Shown here piece after piece: positions 1-6,080 of a DNA stretch of 7,323 bases; within the stretch, counting starts at the first letter, position 1; each line of letters begins with the position of its first letter. Made by a program: the position numbers and the translations under genes. The notes below the pieces were generated by a model. That model ran no database searches, was not told where the DNA came from, and was given only the letters and a program-made list of their open reading frames with translations. The DNA comes from an uncultured Slackia sp. (lineage in GTDB: Bacteria > Actinomycetota > Coriobacteriia > Coriobacteriales > Eggerthellaceae): assembly GCA_934661005.1 (NCBI GenBank), contig CAKUIK010000065.1, positions 1 to 7,323 on the forward strand, given 5' to 3'.

Positions 1-836
1 ATGAGTTCCCACACGTTTTCGCTGGCCACAGCGTAGCGAGACGACTCGATGGTAAGCGAACTCGGGTAGAACTTCATGAACAGCGCGGCCGCAACAACAG
101 CCAAAATGCCGCTCACGGCAAAGTGCTCAGCAGTGAGGTACGCGAAAAACGGCATAACCACTTCGAACAACAGGAATACCGTAGGTGCTTCAAGGCCGAG
201 CGCACGCACGCGGCCAAGCACAAACATCACGATTGCCGCAAGCGCAAGACCCACGACCACGCCGCCGACGAAATCGAACAGGAAGGTGGCCGTCGCGTTG
301 AACAGCGAGAACGTGCCCGTAATTGCCGCCGCGATGGCGAACTCGAACGCCACAACGCCCGATGCGTCATTGAACAGGGCCTCGCCCGAAAGCAGCGACT
401 TTTGGCGATCGGTGAGCTTGACGTCTTTGCCCATGGCGGCAACGGCGGCGGCGTCGGTGGGGCCAAGCGCGGCACCCAACGCGAAAGCGGCCGCAAGCGG
501 AATGGACGGCACGATGAGGTTCAGCACGAAGCCCACCACGAGCGCCGTGATGAACACGAGGCCAACGGCAAGCGAAATAATGTGCCCCTTGTTTTTCCAA
601 AGAGCACCCTTGTCGGCATGGCGCGATTCGTCGAAAAGCAAAGGCGCGATGAAGATGAGCAGGAAGAGCTCAGGGTCGGAAATAACCGCCGACGGCTCTT
701 CGGCGATGAAGAAGCCGACCACCGCACCGAGGGCGATTTGCACAAGCGGCATGGCCAAGCGTGAAAATACCTGGTCGAAAATGCTTGAGACAAGAACGCA
801 ACCAAACAGCAGCAGAACGACTTCGAACGATTCCAT
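1..836 (-). CDS. Na+/H+ antiporter, CPA1 family (3' end cut by window edge)
   Basis: This is a membrane cation/proton exchanger that should swap Na+ (possibly K+ or Li+) for H+ across the cytoplasmic membrane for pH and salt homeostasis. Reading the minus strand from the ATG at 836-834 gives 278 open codons down to the window edge. The protein is a string of hydrophobic helices. Family signatures are IAPLLFDES (about 63-71), the broken-helix motif GPTDAAAV (125-132), and GEALFNDASG (151-160), whose Asn156-Asp157 pair is the ion-binding ND of electroneutral CPA1 exchangers. The start is supported by AAGGAG at 846-841, four bases upstream. The gene lies downstream of htpG in the same direction but behind a strong terminator, so it is probably transcribed separately. 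The C-terminal helices and any cytosolic tail are missing, so the subfamily (NhaP-like or YjcE-like) and ion preference cannot be decided. The family call is secure. Confidence 0.9.
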   Translation of the reverse strand, partial: MESFEVVLLLFGCVLVSSIFDQVFSRLAMPLVQIALGAVVGFFIAEEPSAVISDPELFLLIFIAPLLFDESRHADKGALWKNKGHIISLAVGLVFITALVVGFVLNLIVPSIPLAAAFALGAALGPTDAAAVAAMGKDVKLTDRQKSLLSGEALFNDASGVVAFEFAIAAAITGTFSLFNATATFLFDFVGGVVVGLALAAIVMFVLGRVRALGLEAPTVFLLFEVVMPFFAYLTAEHFAVSGILAVVAAALFMKFYPSSLTIESSRYAVASENVWEL

Positions 837-956
837 GGGGCTCCTTAAGAGTCGGCTTATGCAGCACACGCCGCATACGTCAGTACAAACTGCCATACTA
901 CCCGACGAGGCGCGCGCAAGCCCGAACCGTTAACGCGCCGCTACGAAAAACAGCCA

Positions 957-976
957 ATGCTGAAACGATGCTGAAA
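957..976. repeat. Short 11-bp-period tandem repeat
   Basis: ATGCTGAAA occurs at 957-965 and again at 968-976, so the two copies are 11 bases apart, about one helical turn. They lie in the spacer between htpG and the antiporter, upstream of the antiporter start. This could be a pair of same-face protein-binding sites or a chance duplication. Confidence 0.35.
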
Positions 977-989
977 GCCCGCCACGAGG

Positions 990-1019
990 CCGATAGCCCG
1001 TTGATGCCTCACCTGTCAA
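990..1019 (-). promoter_or_regulatory. Weak candidate promoter for the antiporter
   Basis: On the minus strand a perfect TTGACA (1019-1014) is followed after 18 bases by TATCGG (995-990), which matches the -10 consensus poorly. It would give a leader of roughly 150 bases. Nothing better is seen between the htpG terminator and the antiporter start. The -35 match is good and the -10 is poor. Confidence 0.25.
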
Positions 1020-1052
1020 ATGCTCGTAGCGTTTAGCAGATTCCAAACAGGT

Positions 1053-1068
1053 TCCAAGCGGGCTTGGA
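1053..1068. repeat. 16-bp palindrome, possible operator
   Basis: TCCAAGC-GG-GCTTGGA is a perfect inverted repeat with 7-base arms and a 2-base centre. The centre is too tight for an RNA hairpin, so a dimeric DNA-binding protein is the more natural reading. It lies just beyond the htpG terminator and upstream of the antiporter. A related TTCCAA occurs at 1041-1046. Confidence 0.35.
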
Positions 1069-1071
1069 TAC

Positions 1072-1103
1072 AAAAAAGCCGACCGCGAGATGCGACCGGC
1101 TTT
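1072..1103 (-). terminator. Rho-independent terminator of htpG
   Basis: On the minus strand, positions 1103-1092 and 1086-1075 form a 12-pair stem around the 5-base loop ATCTC. Six Ts follow, counting the last bases of the stem (A-run 1072-1077 on the plus strand). Two pairs are G-U wobbles on the minus strand. Read on the plus strand they become A-C mismatches, so the hairpin is built for minus-strand transcription. It begins 41 bases after the htpG stop. Confidence 0.9.
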
Positions 1104-1144
1104 CGTCAGATGGGAGGGCTAGCAATCGGGAGCTAGGAATCTGG

Positions 1145-3073
1145 CTATTTCATGAGCGAGGCGATTGCGTTCGCGAAGGCCACGGGGTCCTCCAGGGCCA
1201 TGCCTTCAACGAGCAGCGCCTGGTTGTAGAGCAGGCTCGCGTAGGTCTTCACCTTTTCGGCGTCGCCCGCTTCCTGGGCGGCCTTCAGCGTGGCGAACAC
1301 GGGGTGCGCAGCGTTAATCTCGAGCACGCGATCGCTCTTGGGCGCTTCGCCCATATCGGGCATCTGCGAGAGAATCTTCTCCATCTCGAGCGACACGGGG
1401 CCCTCGGCGGTGATGCACGCCGGAGCAGCCTCGGCCGTGGCGAGCTTCGTGGACACGGCGACCTTCGTCACCGAATCGCCCAGGACTTCTTTCATGGCAC
1501 CGAACAGGCCTTCGTTTTCCTTCGTGGCGTCTTCGGCGGCCTTCTTTTCGTCCTCGGTCTCCAGACCCAAATCGCCCGACGCGACGTTCTTCAGCTCCTT
1601 AGCCGACTCGCCCTCGCCCCAGGTCTGCATGGTCTGGAACGTGAACTCGTCAACATCCTGCGTGCACAGCAGCACATCGTAGCCACGGTCGAGCACCGAA
1701 TTCACCACGGGCAGCTTCGCCAAACGCTCGGTCGAATCGCCGGCGGCATAGTAAATCGCCTTCTGGTCGGTGGGCATGGCGGCGGCGTATTCCTCGAACG
1801 TCACCATCTTCTGCTGCTTGGCCGAATAGAACAGCAGCAGGTCGCCGAGCAGGCCCTTCTGCATGCCGTAGCTCTGGTAAATGCCGAACTTCAGGCCGCG
1901 GCCGAACTGCTCGAAGAATTTCTCGTAATCGTCGCGATGGTTGTCGCGCATCTTCTCGAGCTCGCTTTTGATCTTCTTCTCGAGCTTGTTGGCAATGGCG
2001 CGCAGCTGGCTGTTGTGCTGCAGCGTCTCGCGCGAAATATTCAGCTGCAAATCGGCAGAGTCGACCACGCCACGCACAAAGTTGAAGCAATCGGGCAGAA
2101 GCTCTTCGCACTTATCCATGATGAGCACGTTGGAGCTGTAGAGCGCCAGGCCCTTCTTGTAGTCTTTGCTGTACAGGTCAAACGGCGCGCGGCTCGGAAT
2201 GAACAGCAGCGCATCGTAAGTAAGGGCGCCCTCGGCATGCACCTTAATCGTGCGCGCAGGGTCGGCGAAGTCGTGGAAGTTCGACTTGTAGAACTCGTTG
2301 TATTCCTCGTCGGTCACATCGGACTTGCTGCGCTTCCAAATGGGCACCATGGAATTGATGGTCTCGCGCTCGGTGTAGTGCTCGAATTCGGGCTTGTAAT
2401 CGTCGCCGGCGTCTTCGGGCTTCGGCTTCTCGCGCGTTTTGTCGCAATCCATGGTAATGGGGTAGCGCACGTAGTTGCTGTACTTCTTGATAAGGTTCTT
2501 CAGGCCCCACTCGGAAAGGTACGTGTCGTACTTCTCCTCGTCAGTGTCGTCTTTCAGCGTAAGGATGATATCGGTGCCGTTCGTGGCGCGCTCGGCTTCC
2601 TCGAGGGTGTAGCCTTCAACGCCGTCGCTAACCCACGCCCATGCCTCGTCGCTGCCGAACGCGCGGCTCACGACGCGCACTTCCTTGGCGACCATGAATG
2701 CGGAATAGAAGCCCACACCGAACTGGCCGATGATGTCCACGTCGTCGCCCTGGGCCTTGTCGTTTTCGGTTTTGAATTCGAGCGAGCCAGAATGGGCGAT
2801 GGTGCCCAGGTTCTTCTCGAGCTCGTCTTTGGTCATGCCGATGCCCGAATCGCTCACGGTAACGGTGCGCGCATCTTTGTCGAACGACACGTGAATGGCC
2901 AGCTCATCCTTAGAAAGCTTCACGTCGGTGTCGGTGAGGCTCCTGAAATAGAGCTTGTCCACGGCGTCGGACGCGTTGGAAATGAGCTCGCGCAGGAAAA
3001 TTTCCTTGTTCGTGTAGATCGAATTGATCATGAGGTCGAGCAGCTTTTTGCTCTCTGTCTTGAACTTCTTCAT
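1145..3073 (-). CDS. htpG: Molecular chaperone HtpG (bacterial Hsp90)
   Basis: This is a cytosolic ATP-driven dimeric chaperone that remodels client proteins under stress, usually together with DnaK. The 642-residue product is close to the family's usual 620-640. The N-terminal GHKL ATPase domain (about 1-205) carries ELISNASDA (29-37, with catalytic Glu29 and Mg-binding Asn33), DSGIGM (75-80), the lid segment GTIAHSGS (90-97) and GQFGVGFYSAF (116-126). The middle domain follows, with the catalytic-loop arginine in LNISRE (Arg348). The C-terminal dimerisation domain is about 500-642. No key residue is missing. The start MKKFKTESKKLLDL aligns with the usual HtpG N-terminus. The ribosome site AAAGG (3089-3085) sits a rather long 11 bases upstream. 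The gene stands alone between its own promoter with a CIRCE operator and its own terminator, which points to HrcA-controlled heat induction. Confidence 0.98.
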   Translation of the reverse strand: MKKFKTESKKLLDLMINSIYTNKEIFLRELISNASDAVDKLYFRSLTDTDVKLSKDELAIHVSFDKDARTVTVSDSGIGMTKDELEKNLGTIAHSGSLEFKTENDKAQGDDVDIIGQFGVGFYSAFMVAKEVRVVSRAFGSDEAWAWVSDGVEGYTLEEAERATNGTDIILTLKDDTDEEKYDTYLSEWGLKNLIKKYSNYVRYPITMDCDKTREKPKPEDAGDDYKPEFEHYTERETINSMVPIWKRSKSDVTDEEYNEFYKSNFHDFADPARTIKVHAEGALTYDALLFIPSRAPFDLYSKDYKKGLALYSSNVLIMDKCEELLPDCFNFVRGVVDSADLQLNISRETLQHNSQLRAIANKLEKKIKSELEKMRDNHRDDYEKFFEQFGRGLKFGIYQSYGMQKGLLGDLLLFYSAKQQKMVTFEEYAAAMPTDQKAIYYAAGDSTERLAKLPVVNSVLDRGYDVLLCTQDVDEFTFQTMQTWGEGESAKELKNVASGDLGLETEDEKKAAEDATKENEGLFGAMKEVLGDSVTKVAVSTKLATAEAAPACITAEGPVSLEMEKILSQMPDMGEAPKSDRVLEINAAHPVFATLKAAQEAGDAEKVKTYASLLYNQALLVEGMALEDPVAFANAIASLMK

Positions 3074-3189
3074 AGCTCGAATGGCCTTTCTATTCGCGTG
3101 CCGCGCAGGCGGCTTTTACCCAAAGGTCGCCGTATCGCACAAGGCGGCGCAGGCGATTGGCCCGCGTTCGCACCTGGCGGCGGCGATTG

Positions 3190-3216
3190 TTAGCACTCAA
3201 CATGCCCGAGTGCCAA
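3190..3216 (-). promoter_or_regulatory. CIRCE element (HrcA operator) of htpG
   Basis: The plus strand reads TTAGCACTC, nine bases, then GAGTGCCAA. The CIRCE consensus is TTAGCACTC-N9-GAGTGCTAA, so 17 of 18 arm positions match and the spacer is exactly nine. It starts six bases downstream of the htpG -10 box, covering the expected transcription start, which is the usual place for HrcA to block a promoter. HrcA itself is not encoded in this window. Confidence 0.93.
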
Positions 3217-3222
3217 AACAGG

Positions 3223-3250
3223 ATTGTAGTTCGACGCGCGCGCGTGTCAA
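3223..3250 (-). promoter_or_regulatory. Sigma-70-type promoter of htpG
   Basis: On the minus strand a perfect -35 TTGACA (3250-3245) is followed, after 16 bases, by the -10 TACAAT (3228-3223; 5 of 6 to consensus). The start of transcription should be near 3216, at the edge of the CIRCE element. This leaves a leader of about 143 bases before the htpG start codon. The combination of housekeeping promoter and CIRCE is the standard HrcA arrangement. Confidence 0.85.
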
Positions 3251-3283
3251 GCAAGCCCACGCGAGCGCCACGCGATGTTGACG

Positions 3284-3296
3284 TTTCGTTGCGAAA
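3284..3296. repeat. Small inverted repeat upstream of fucO
   Basis: TTTCG-TTG-CGAAA is a perfect 5-base inverted repeat with a 3-base centre. It shares the CGAAA/TTTCG half-site with the longer palindrome at 3326-3345, so the two may be sites for the same regulator. It is short enough to be chance on its own. Confidence 0.3.
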
Positions 3297-3325
3297 AAGC
3301 CGCTTCCCCAGGCGCATCAGCAATT

Positions 3326-3345
3326 CGAAAACGACGTCATTTTCG
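3326..3345. promoter_or_regulatory. 20-bp near-perfect palindrome, candidate operator for fucO
   Basis: CGAAAACGAC followed by GTCATTTTCG is a continuous palindrome in which 9 of 10 base pairs are symmetric. It lies 114 bases before the fucO start codon and about 76 bases upstream of the htpG -35 box. Its size and symmetry suit a dimeric helix-turn-helix regulator. No convincing -35/-10 pair for fucO is visible; the best -10-like hexamer is TATCTT at 3369-3374, with no matching -35. The fucO promoter may therefore depend on an activator. The binding protein is unknown. Confidence 0.45.
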
Positions 3346-3459
3346 GCGCCATGCAACGAGCAAACGAGTATCTTGTTCTTACAAGCAATCGGGCACGCCA
3401 AAGGGGACGCGCCGCAAACGCAACGCGCAACGGCAGCCCGTCGACACAAGGAGGCAGCT

Positions 3460-4620
3460 ATGGCAAATCGCTTCGTTTTGAACAACATTTCCTACCACGG
3501 AGCAGGCGCGATTAAGGAAATTCCCGGCGAGCTTACCCGTCGCGGATTTTCGAAGGCGTTTGTGGCAACCGACGCCGACCTGGTGCGCTTCGGCGTCACG
3601 AAAAAGGTGACCGACCTGCTCGACGAAGCGGGCGTCGCATGGGAGATGTTCAGCGACATTAAGCCCAACCCCACCATCGAGAACGTGCAAGCAGGCGTGG
3701 CCGCGTTTACGGCTAGCGGCGCCGACTGCATCGTAGCCGTGGGCGGCGGCAGCGCCATGGATACCGCGAAGGGCATTGGCATTATTGCTACGAACCCCGA
3801 GTTCGCCGACGTAGTGAGCCTCGAAGGCGTCGCACCTACCACCAAGCATGCCGTGTTCACCATTGCCGTGCCCACCACCGCCGGCACCGCGGCCGAAGTT
3901 ACCATCAATTACGTGATTACCGACACCGAAAAGGAACGCAAATTCGTCTGCGTCGACGTGAACGACATCCCCGAAGTCGCCGTGGTCGACCCCGAAATGA
4001 TGGCGACCATGCCCGCAAGCCTCACCGCGGCAACTGGCATGGACGCGCTCACGCACGCGATTGAGGGCTACACCACCAAGGGCGCGTGGGAACTTTCCGA
4101 CATGTTCCACCTGAAGGCGATCGAGCTTATCTCGAAGAACCTGCGCGACGCGGTGGCCGAAGCGAAAAGCGGCGAACCTGCGAGCGGCCGCGAAGGCATG
4201 GCACTCGCCCAATACGTCGCCGGCATGGGGTTTTCCAACGTGGGCCTGGGCATCGACCACTCCATGGCGCACACGCTTTCGGCGCATTACGACACGCCGC
4301 ACGGCGTGGCCTGCGCGATGCTTCTGCCTATCGCGATGGAATTCAACAAACCCGTTGTCGTCGATCGCCTGGCCGATGTGGCGCGCGCGATGGGCGTTGA
4401 TGCCGCGAACATGAGCGCCGAAGAAGCCGCCGACGCCGCCATCGCGGCCGTGCGCCAGCTTTCCGAAGACGTCGAGATTCCCAAGACGTGCGCGGGCCTG
4501 GTCGAAGGCGACCTGGAGCAGCTGGCCCGCGATGCTATGGCCGACGCATGCTTCCCCGGCAATCCGCGCGAAGCCGACCACGACCAGGTGGTCGAGCTCT
4601 TCCGCAAGATCATGGCGTAA
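3460..4620 (+). CDS. fucO: Lactaldehyde reductase / 1,2-propanediol oxidoreductase, iron-dependent (FucO-like)
   Basis: This is a group III (iron-dependent) alcohol dehydrogenase of 386 residues, close to E. coli FucO in length and sequence. FucO reduces L-lactaldehyde to 1,2-propanediol with NADH in the cytosol during anaerobic growth on fucose or rhamnose. The nucleotide-binding loop is GGGSAMDTAKG (95-105). A FucO-like core runs from PTTAGTAAEVTINYVITD (138-155) into the KFVCVD segment. Iron ligands are Asp195 and His199 in ATGMDALTHAIEGY, His267, and His281 in TPHG. The start is the ATG preceded by AAGGAGG (3448-3454), five bases away. The frame stays open further upstream, but that stretch has no ribosome site and no family similarity. 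Residue 266, just before a ligand histidine, is Asp where FucO has Val. No fucose or rhamnose genes lie nearby, so the physiological aldehyde could differ. The gene is monocistronic. Confidence 0.88.
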   Translation: MANRFVLNNISYHGAGAIKEIPGELTRRGFSKAFVATDADLVRFGVTKKVTDLLDEAGVAWEMFSDIKPNPTIENVQAGVAAFTASGADCIVAVGGGSAMDTAKGIGIIATNPEFADVVSLEGVAPTTKHAVFTIAVPTTAGTAAEVTINYVITDTEKERKFVCVDVNDIPEVAVVDPEMMATMPASLTAATGMDALTHAIEGYTTKGAWELSDMFHLKAIELISKNLRDAVAEAKSGEPASGREGMALAQYVAGMGFSNVGLGIDHSMAHTLSAHYDTPHGVACAMLLPIAMEFNKPVVVDRLADVARAMGVDAANMSAEEAADAAIAAVRQLSEDVEIPKTCAGLVEGDLEQLARDAMADACFPGNPREADHDQVVELFRKIMA

Positions 4621-4635
4621 AAAGAAATTTGACAC

Positions 4636-4673
4636 AGGGGGCCTGCAAACATCGAGCGGGTCCTCTTTCTTTT
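4636..4673 (+). terminator. Rho-independent terminator of fucO
   Basis: Positions 4636-4646 pair with 4656-4666 over 11 pairs, three of them G-U wobbles, around the 9-base loop AAACATCGA. TTTCTTTT follows, starting from the last stem base. On the opposite strand the wobbles become mismatches, so the hairpin is oriented for plus-strand transcription. It begins 15 bases after the fucO stop. Confidence 0.85.
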
Positions 4674-4675
4674 AG

Positions 4676-4759
4676 CTTAAATTCGATTATGGCCGCAATT
4701 GAATTTAGTCACTCGAATTCCCATCCTTAAATTCATTTTTTCGCTTTTTTGAATTTAAG
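4676..4759. promoter_or_regulatory. Phased array of four half-sites, candidate operator of fic
   Basis: CTTAAATTC occurs at 4676-4684 and 4726-4734. Its reverse complement GAATTTAAG is perfect at 4751-4759 and matches in its first seven bases at 4701-4707. The result is two inverted repeats, each with a 16-base spacer, offset by 50 bases. Half-site centres fall at 4680, 4705, 4730 and 4755, exactly 25 bases apart. A weaker in-phase TAAAT lies at 4778-4782, and an off-phase TTTAATTC at 4797-4804. The region is much more AT-rich than the genes on either side. It sits between the fucO terminator and fic, so it most likely controls fic. The protein that binds is not known; the Fic protein's own winged helix is one candidate. 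Confidence 0.6.
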
Positions 4760-4767
4760 AAATGAAA

Positions 4768-4773
4768 TACAAT
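4768..4773 (+). promoter_or_regulatory. Candidate -10 box of fic
   Basis: TACAAT matches the -10 consensus at 5 of 6 positions and lies 48 bases before the fic start codon. No good -35 is found at 16-18 bases; that position is a T-run (4745-4750). The last half-site of the operator array (4751-4759) would fall between the -35 and -10 boxes, where a bound protein would block RNA polymerase. Confidence 0.4.
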
Positions 4774-4821
4774 GCGCTAAATATCATTTTATCGGGTTTA
4801 ATTCGAATAGCGAGGGTCAAT

Positions 4822-6069
4822 ATGGCGAGCTACGACGATCTCACGAAAATATATTATCGTGCCGGGTCGGAAGGCGAAGCACGGCTAAACGCTGAATATC
4901 TATCGCGAATCAAATCAGAATCAGCATTTGTCACCAACATCAATATTGACGGCGATCCTCTTTTTTTGACCGTCCCAAAGCAGCTTAGCCTCCTAAGCGA
5001 AGCAGTTCTGCGCAAAGAGCGCCGCATTTCGAACATTTCCCGAGAATTGCCGGAAATCGCGCGGGCCGCACTCATCAGGAAACTTATCTTCAACGAAGTC
5101 GCATGCAGTAATGAGATAGAAGGCGTCCATAGCACACGCAAACAAATTCAAGAGGCCCTCGACTCGGCAAATCACCATGCTAACCCTACGGGCGAAAAAA
5201 GGTTTCGCGAATTCGCCAGACTTTACCTTTCACTCAGCGACCAGCAGCTCGAACTTCCCCAATCCCCCAAAGACATCCGTCTCCTATTTGACGGGGTAAT
5301 GGACGGCGAACTCGACAAAAACACAAAACTCGACGGTGCTTTATTTAGGAAAGATCCGGTTACCATCGAAAGCGGCACCAAGACCATACACGAGGGAGTA
5401 TGGCCAGAAGATGAGATAATACGCAGGGTAGCCGAGATGATCGACCTTGCTAATTCAGAAGAAATGCCGCAGCTCTATAGCGCCCTCCTTGCTCATTACT
5501 ACTTTGAGTTTATCCATCCTTTTTACGATGGAAACGGACGCACCGGACGCCTCCTGCTCGCAATGCACCTAAGCGAGCCCTTGTCGATTATCACCGCCCT
5601 TTCGGTGTCGCGAGGCATAGCCGAAAATCGAAAAAAGTACTATGCCGCCTTTGAATCCGTCGAAAAGAGGCTTAACAAGCACGAGGGAACGATGTTCGTC
5701 ATTTCATTGATGGAGATTATCAGCGATGCGCAAGATAAAATCATTGAAACCCTGACGGAAAGCCTTGACGCCCTAAATCGCGTTTCAAAGAGCCTCAATA
5801 TCGCAAGCGATCAAATCGAGACCGATATAAGCAGCAAAGAAATCGACATCCTCTACCAGCTCGCTCAAACCAAGCTCTTCGGCTTCTCTCCCGAGGTTCG
5901 CATTGCCGAAATTGCCGACTATATTGGAGCAAAACAGCCAACCGCACGCAAATACGCCGCTGCACTCGAGCAGAAAGGCCTGATTAAAACCAAGAGCCTA
6001 CGACCGCTTTCATTTGTTCTCACGAAACATGGAGAGGAGAGGCTCACCATCAACGACCGTCGTCCTTAA
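4822..6069 (+). CDS. Fic family AMP-transferase, class II (self-inhibited), with C-terminal winged helix
   Basis: Fic enzymes transfer AMP (sometimes another nucleotide part) from a nucleotide to a Ser, Thr or Tyr of a target protein. The catalytic motif HPFYDGNGRTGR (232-243) is complete, with catalytic His232 and the phosphate-binding residues. An inhibitory helix SNEIEG (96-101), fitting [S/T]xxxE[G/N] with Glu100, lies before the Fic core in the same chain. This defines class II, where the glutamate holds the enzyme off by blocking productive ATP binding. The region about 335-405 looks like a winged helix-turn-helix (EIADYIGAKQPTARKYAAAL at 363-382), suggesting DNA binding. The start at 4822 is chosen because GAGGG (4812-4816) lies five bases upstream; the in-frame ATG at 4762 has no ribosome site and overlaps the promoter region. 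The product is 415 residues. Three hand-counted 60-base lines give about 50% G+C, against 67% in one fucO line, which hints at acquisition. No separate antitoxin gene is adjacent. The target is unknown. Confidence 0.92.
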   Translation: MASYDDLTKIYYRAGSEGEARLNAEYLSRIKSESAFVTNINIDGDPLFLTVPKQLSLLSEAVLRKERRISNISRELPEIARAALIRKLIFNEVACSNEIEGVHSTRKQIQEALDSANHHANPTGEKRFREFARLYLSLSDQQLELPQSPKDIRLLFDGVMDGELDKNTKLDGALFRKDPVTIESGTKTIHEGVWPEDEIIRRVAEMIDLANSEEMPQLYSALLAHYYFEFIHPFYDGNGRTGRLLLAMHLSEPLSIITALSVSRGIAENRKKYYAAFESVEKRLNKHEGTMFVISLMEIISDAQDKIIETLTESLDALNRVSKSLNIASDQIETDISSKEIDILYQLAQTKLFGFSPEVRIAEIADYIGAKQPTARKYAAALEQKGLIKTKSLRPLSFVLTKHGEERLTINDRRP

Positions 6070-6080
6070 GAAATACCAAC

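Noticed and set aside
76..933. Plus-strand open frames over the antiporter (285 and 213 codons)
   Set aside because: Products are rich in Ser, Thr, Ala and Arg or in charged residues, with no motifs. The minus strand gives a clear CPA1 antiporter with a ribosome site.
1064..3193. A 709-codon open frame on the plus strand covering all of htpG
   Set aside because: It is the antisense shadow of htpG in high-G+C DNA. The product is a low-complexity mix of His, Val, Leu, Gly and Arg without family motifs, while the opposite strand encodes a complete HtpG with promoter, CIRCE site and terminator.
3278..3305. TTGACG as the -35 of fucO
   Set aside because: No acceptable -10 lies 16-18 bases downstream; the sequence there is CGCTTC-like.
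3157..3459. Upstream extension of the fucO frame by about 100 codons
   Set aside because: The extension crosses the CIRCE element and the htpG promoter, lacks a ribosome site and does not resemble the enzyme family. The ATG at 3460 has AAGGAGG at good spacing.
3379..4635. A 418-codon open frame on the minus strand covering fucO
   Set aside because: Antisense shadow of fucO. It is rich in His, Gly, Arg and Val, with no recognisable domain and no ribosome site, and it crosses the fucO control region.
4762..4821. Upstream ATG of fic at 4762
   Set aside because: No ribosome site precedes it and it overlaps the putative -10 region. ATG 4822 has GAGGG at five bases.
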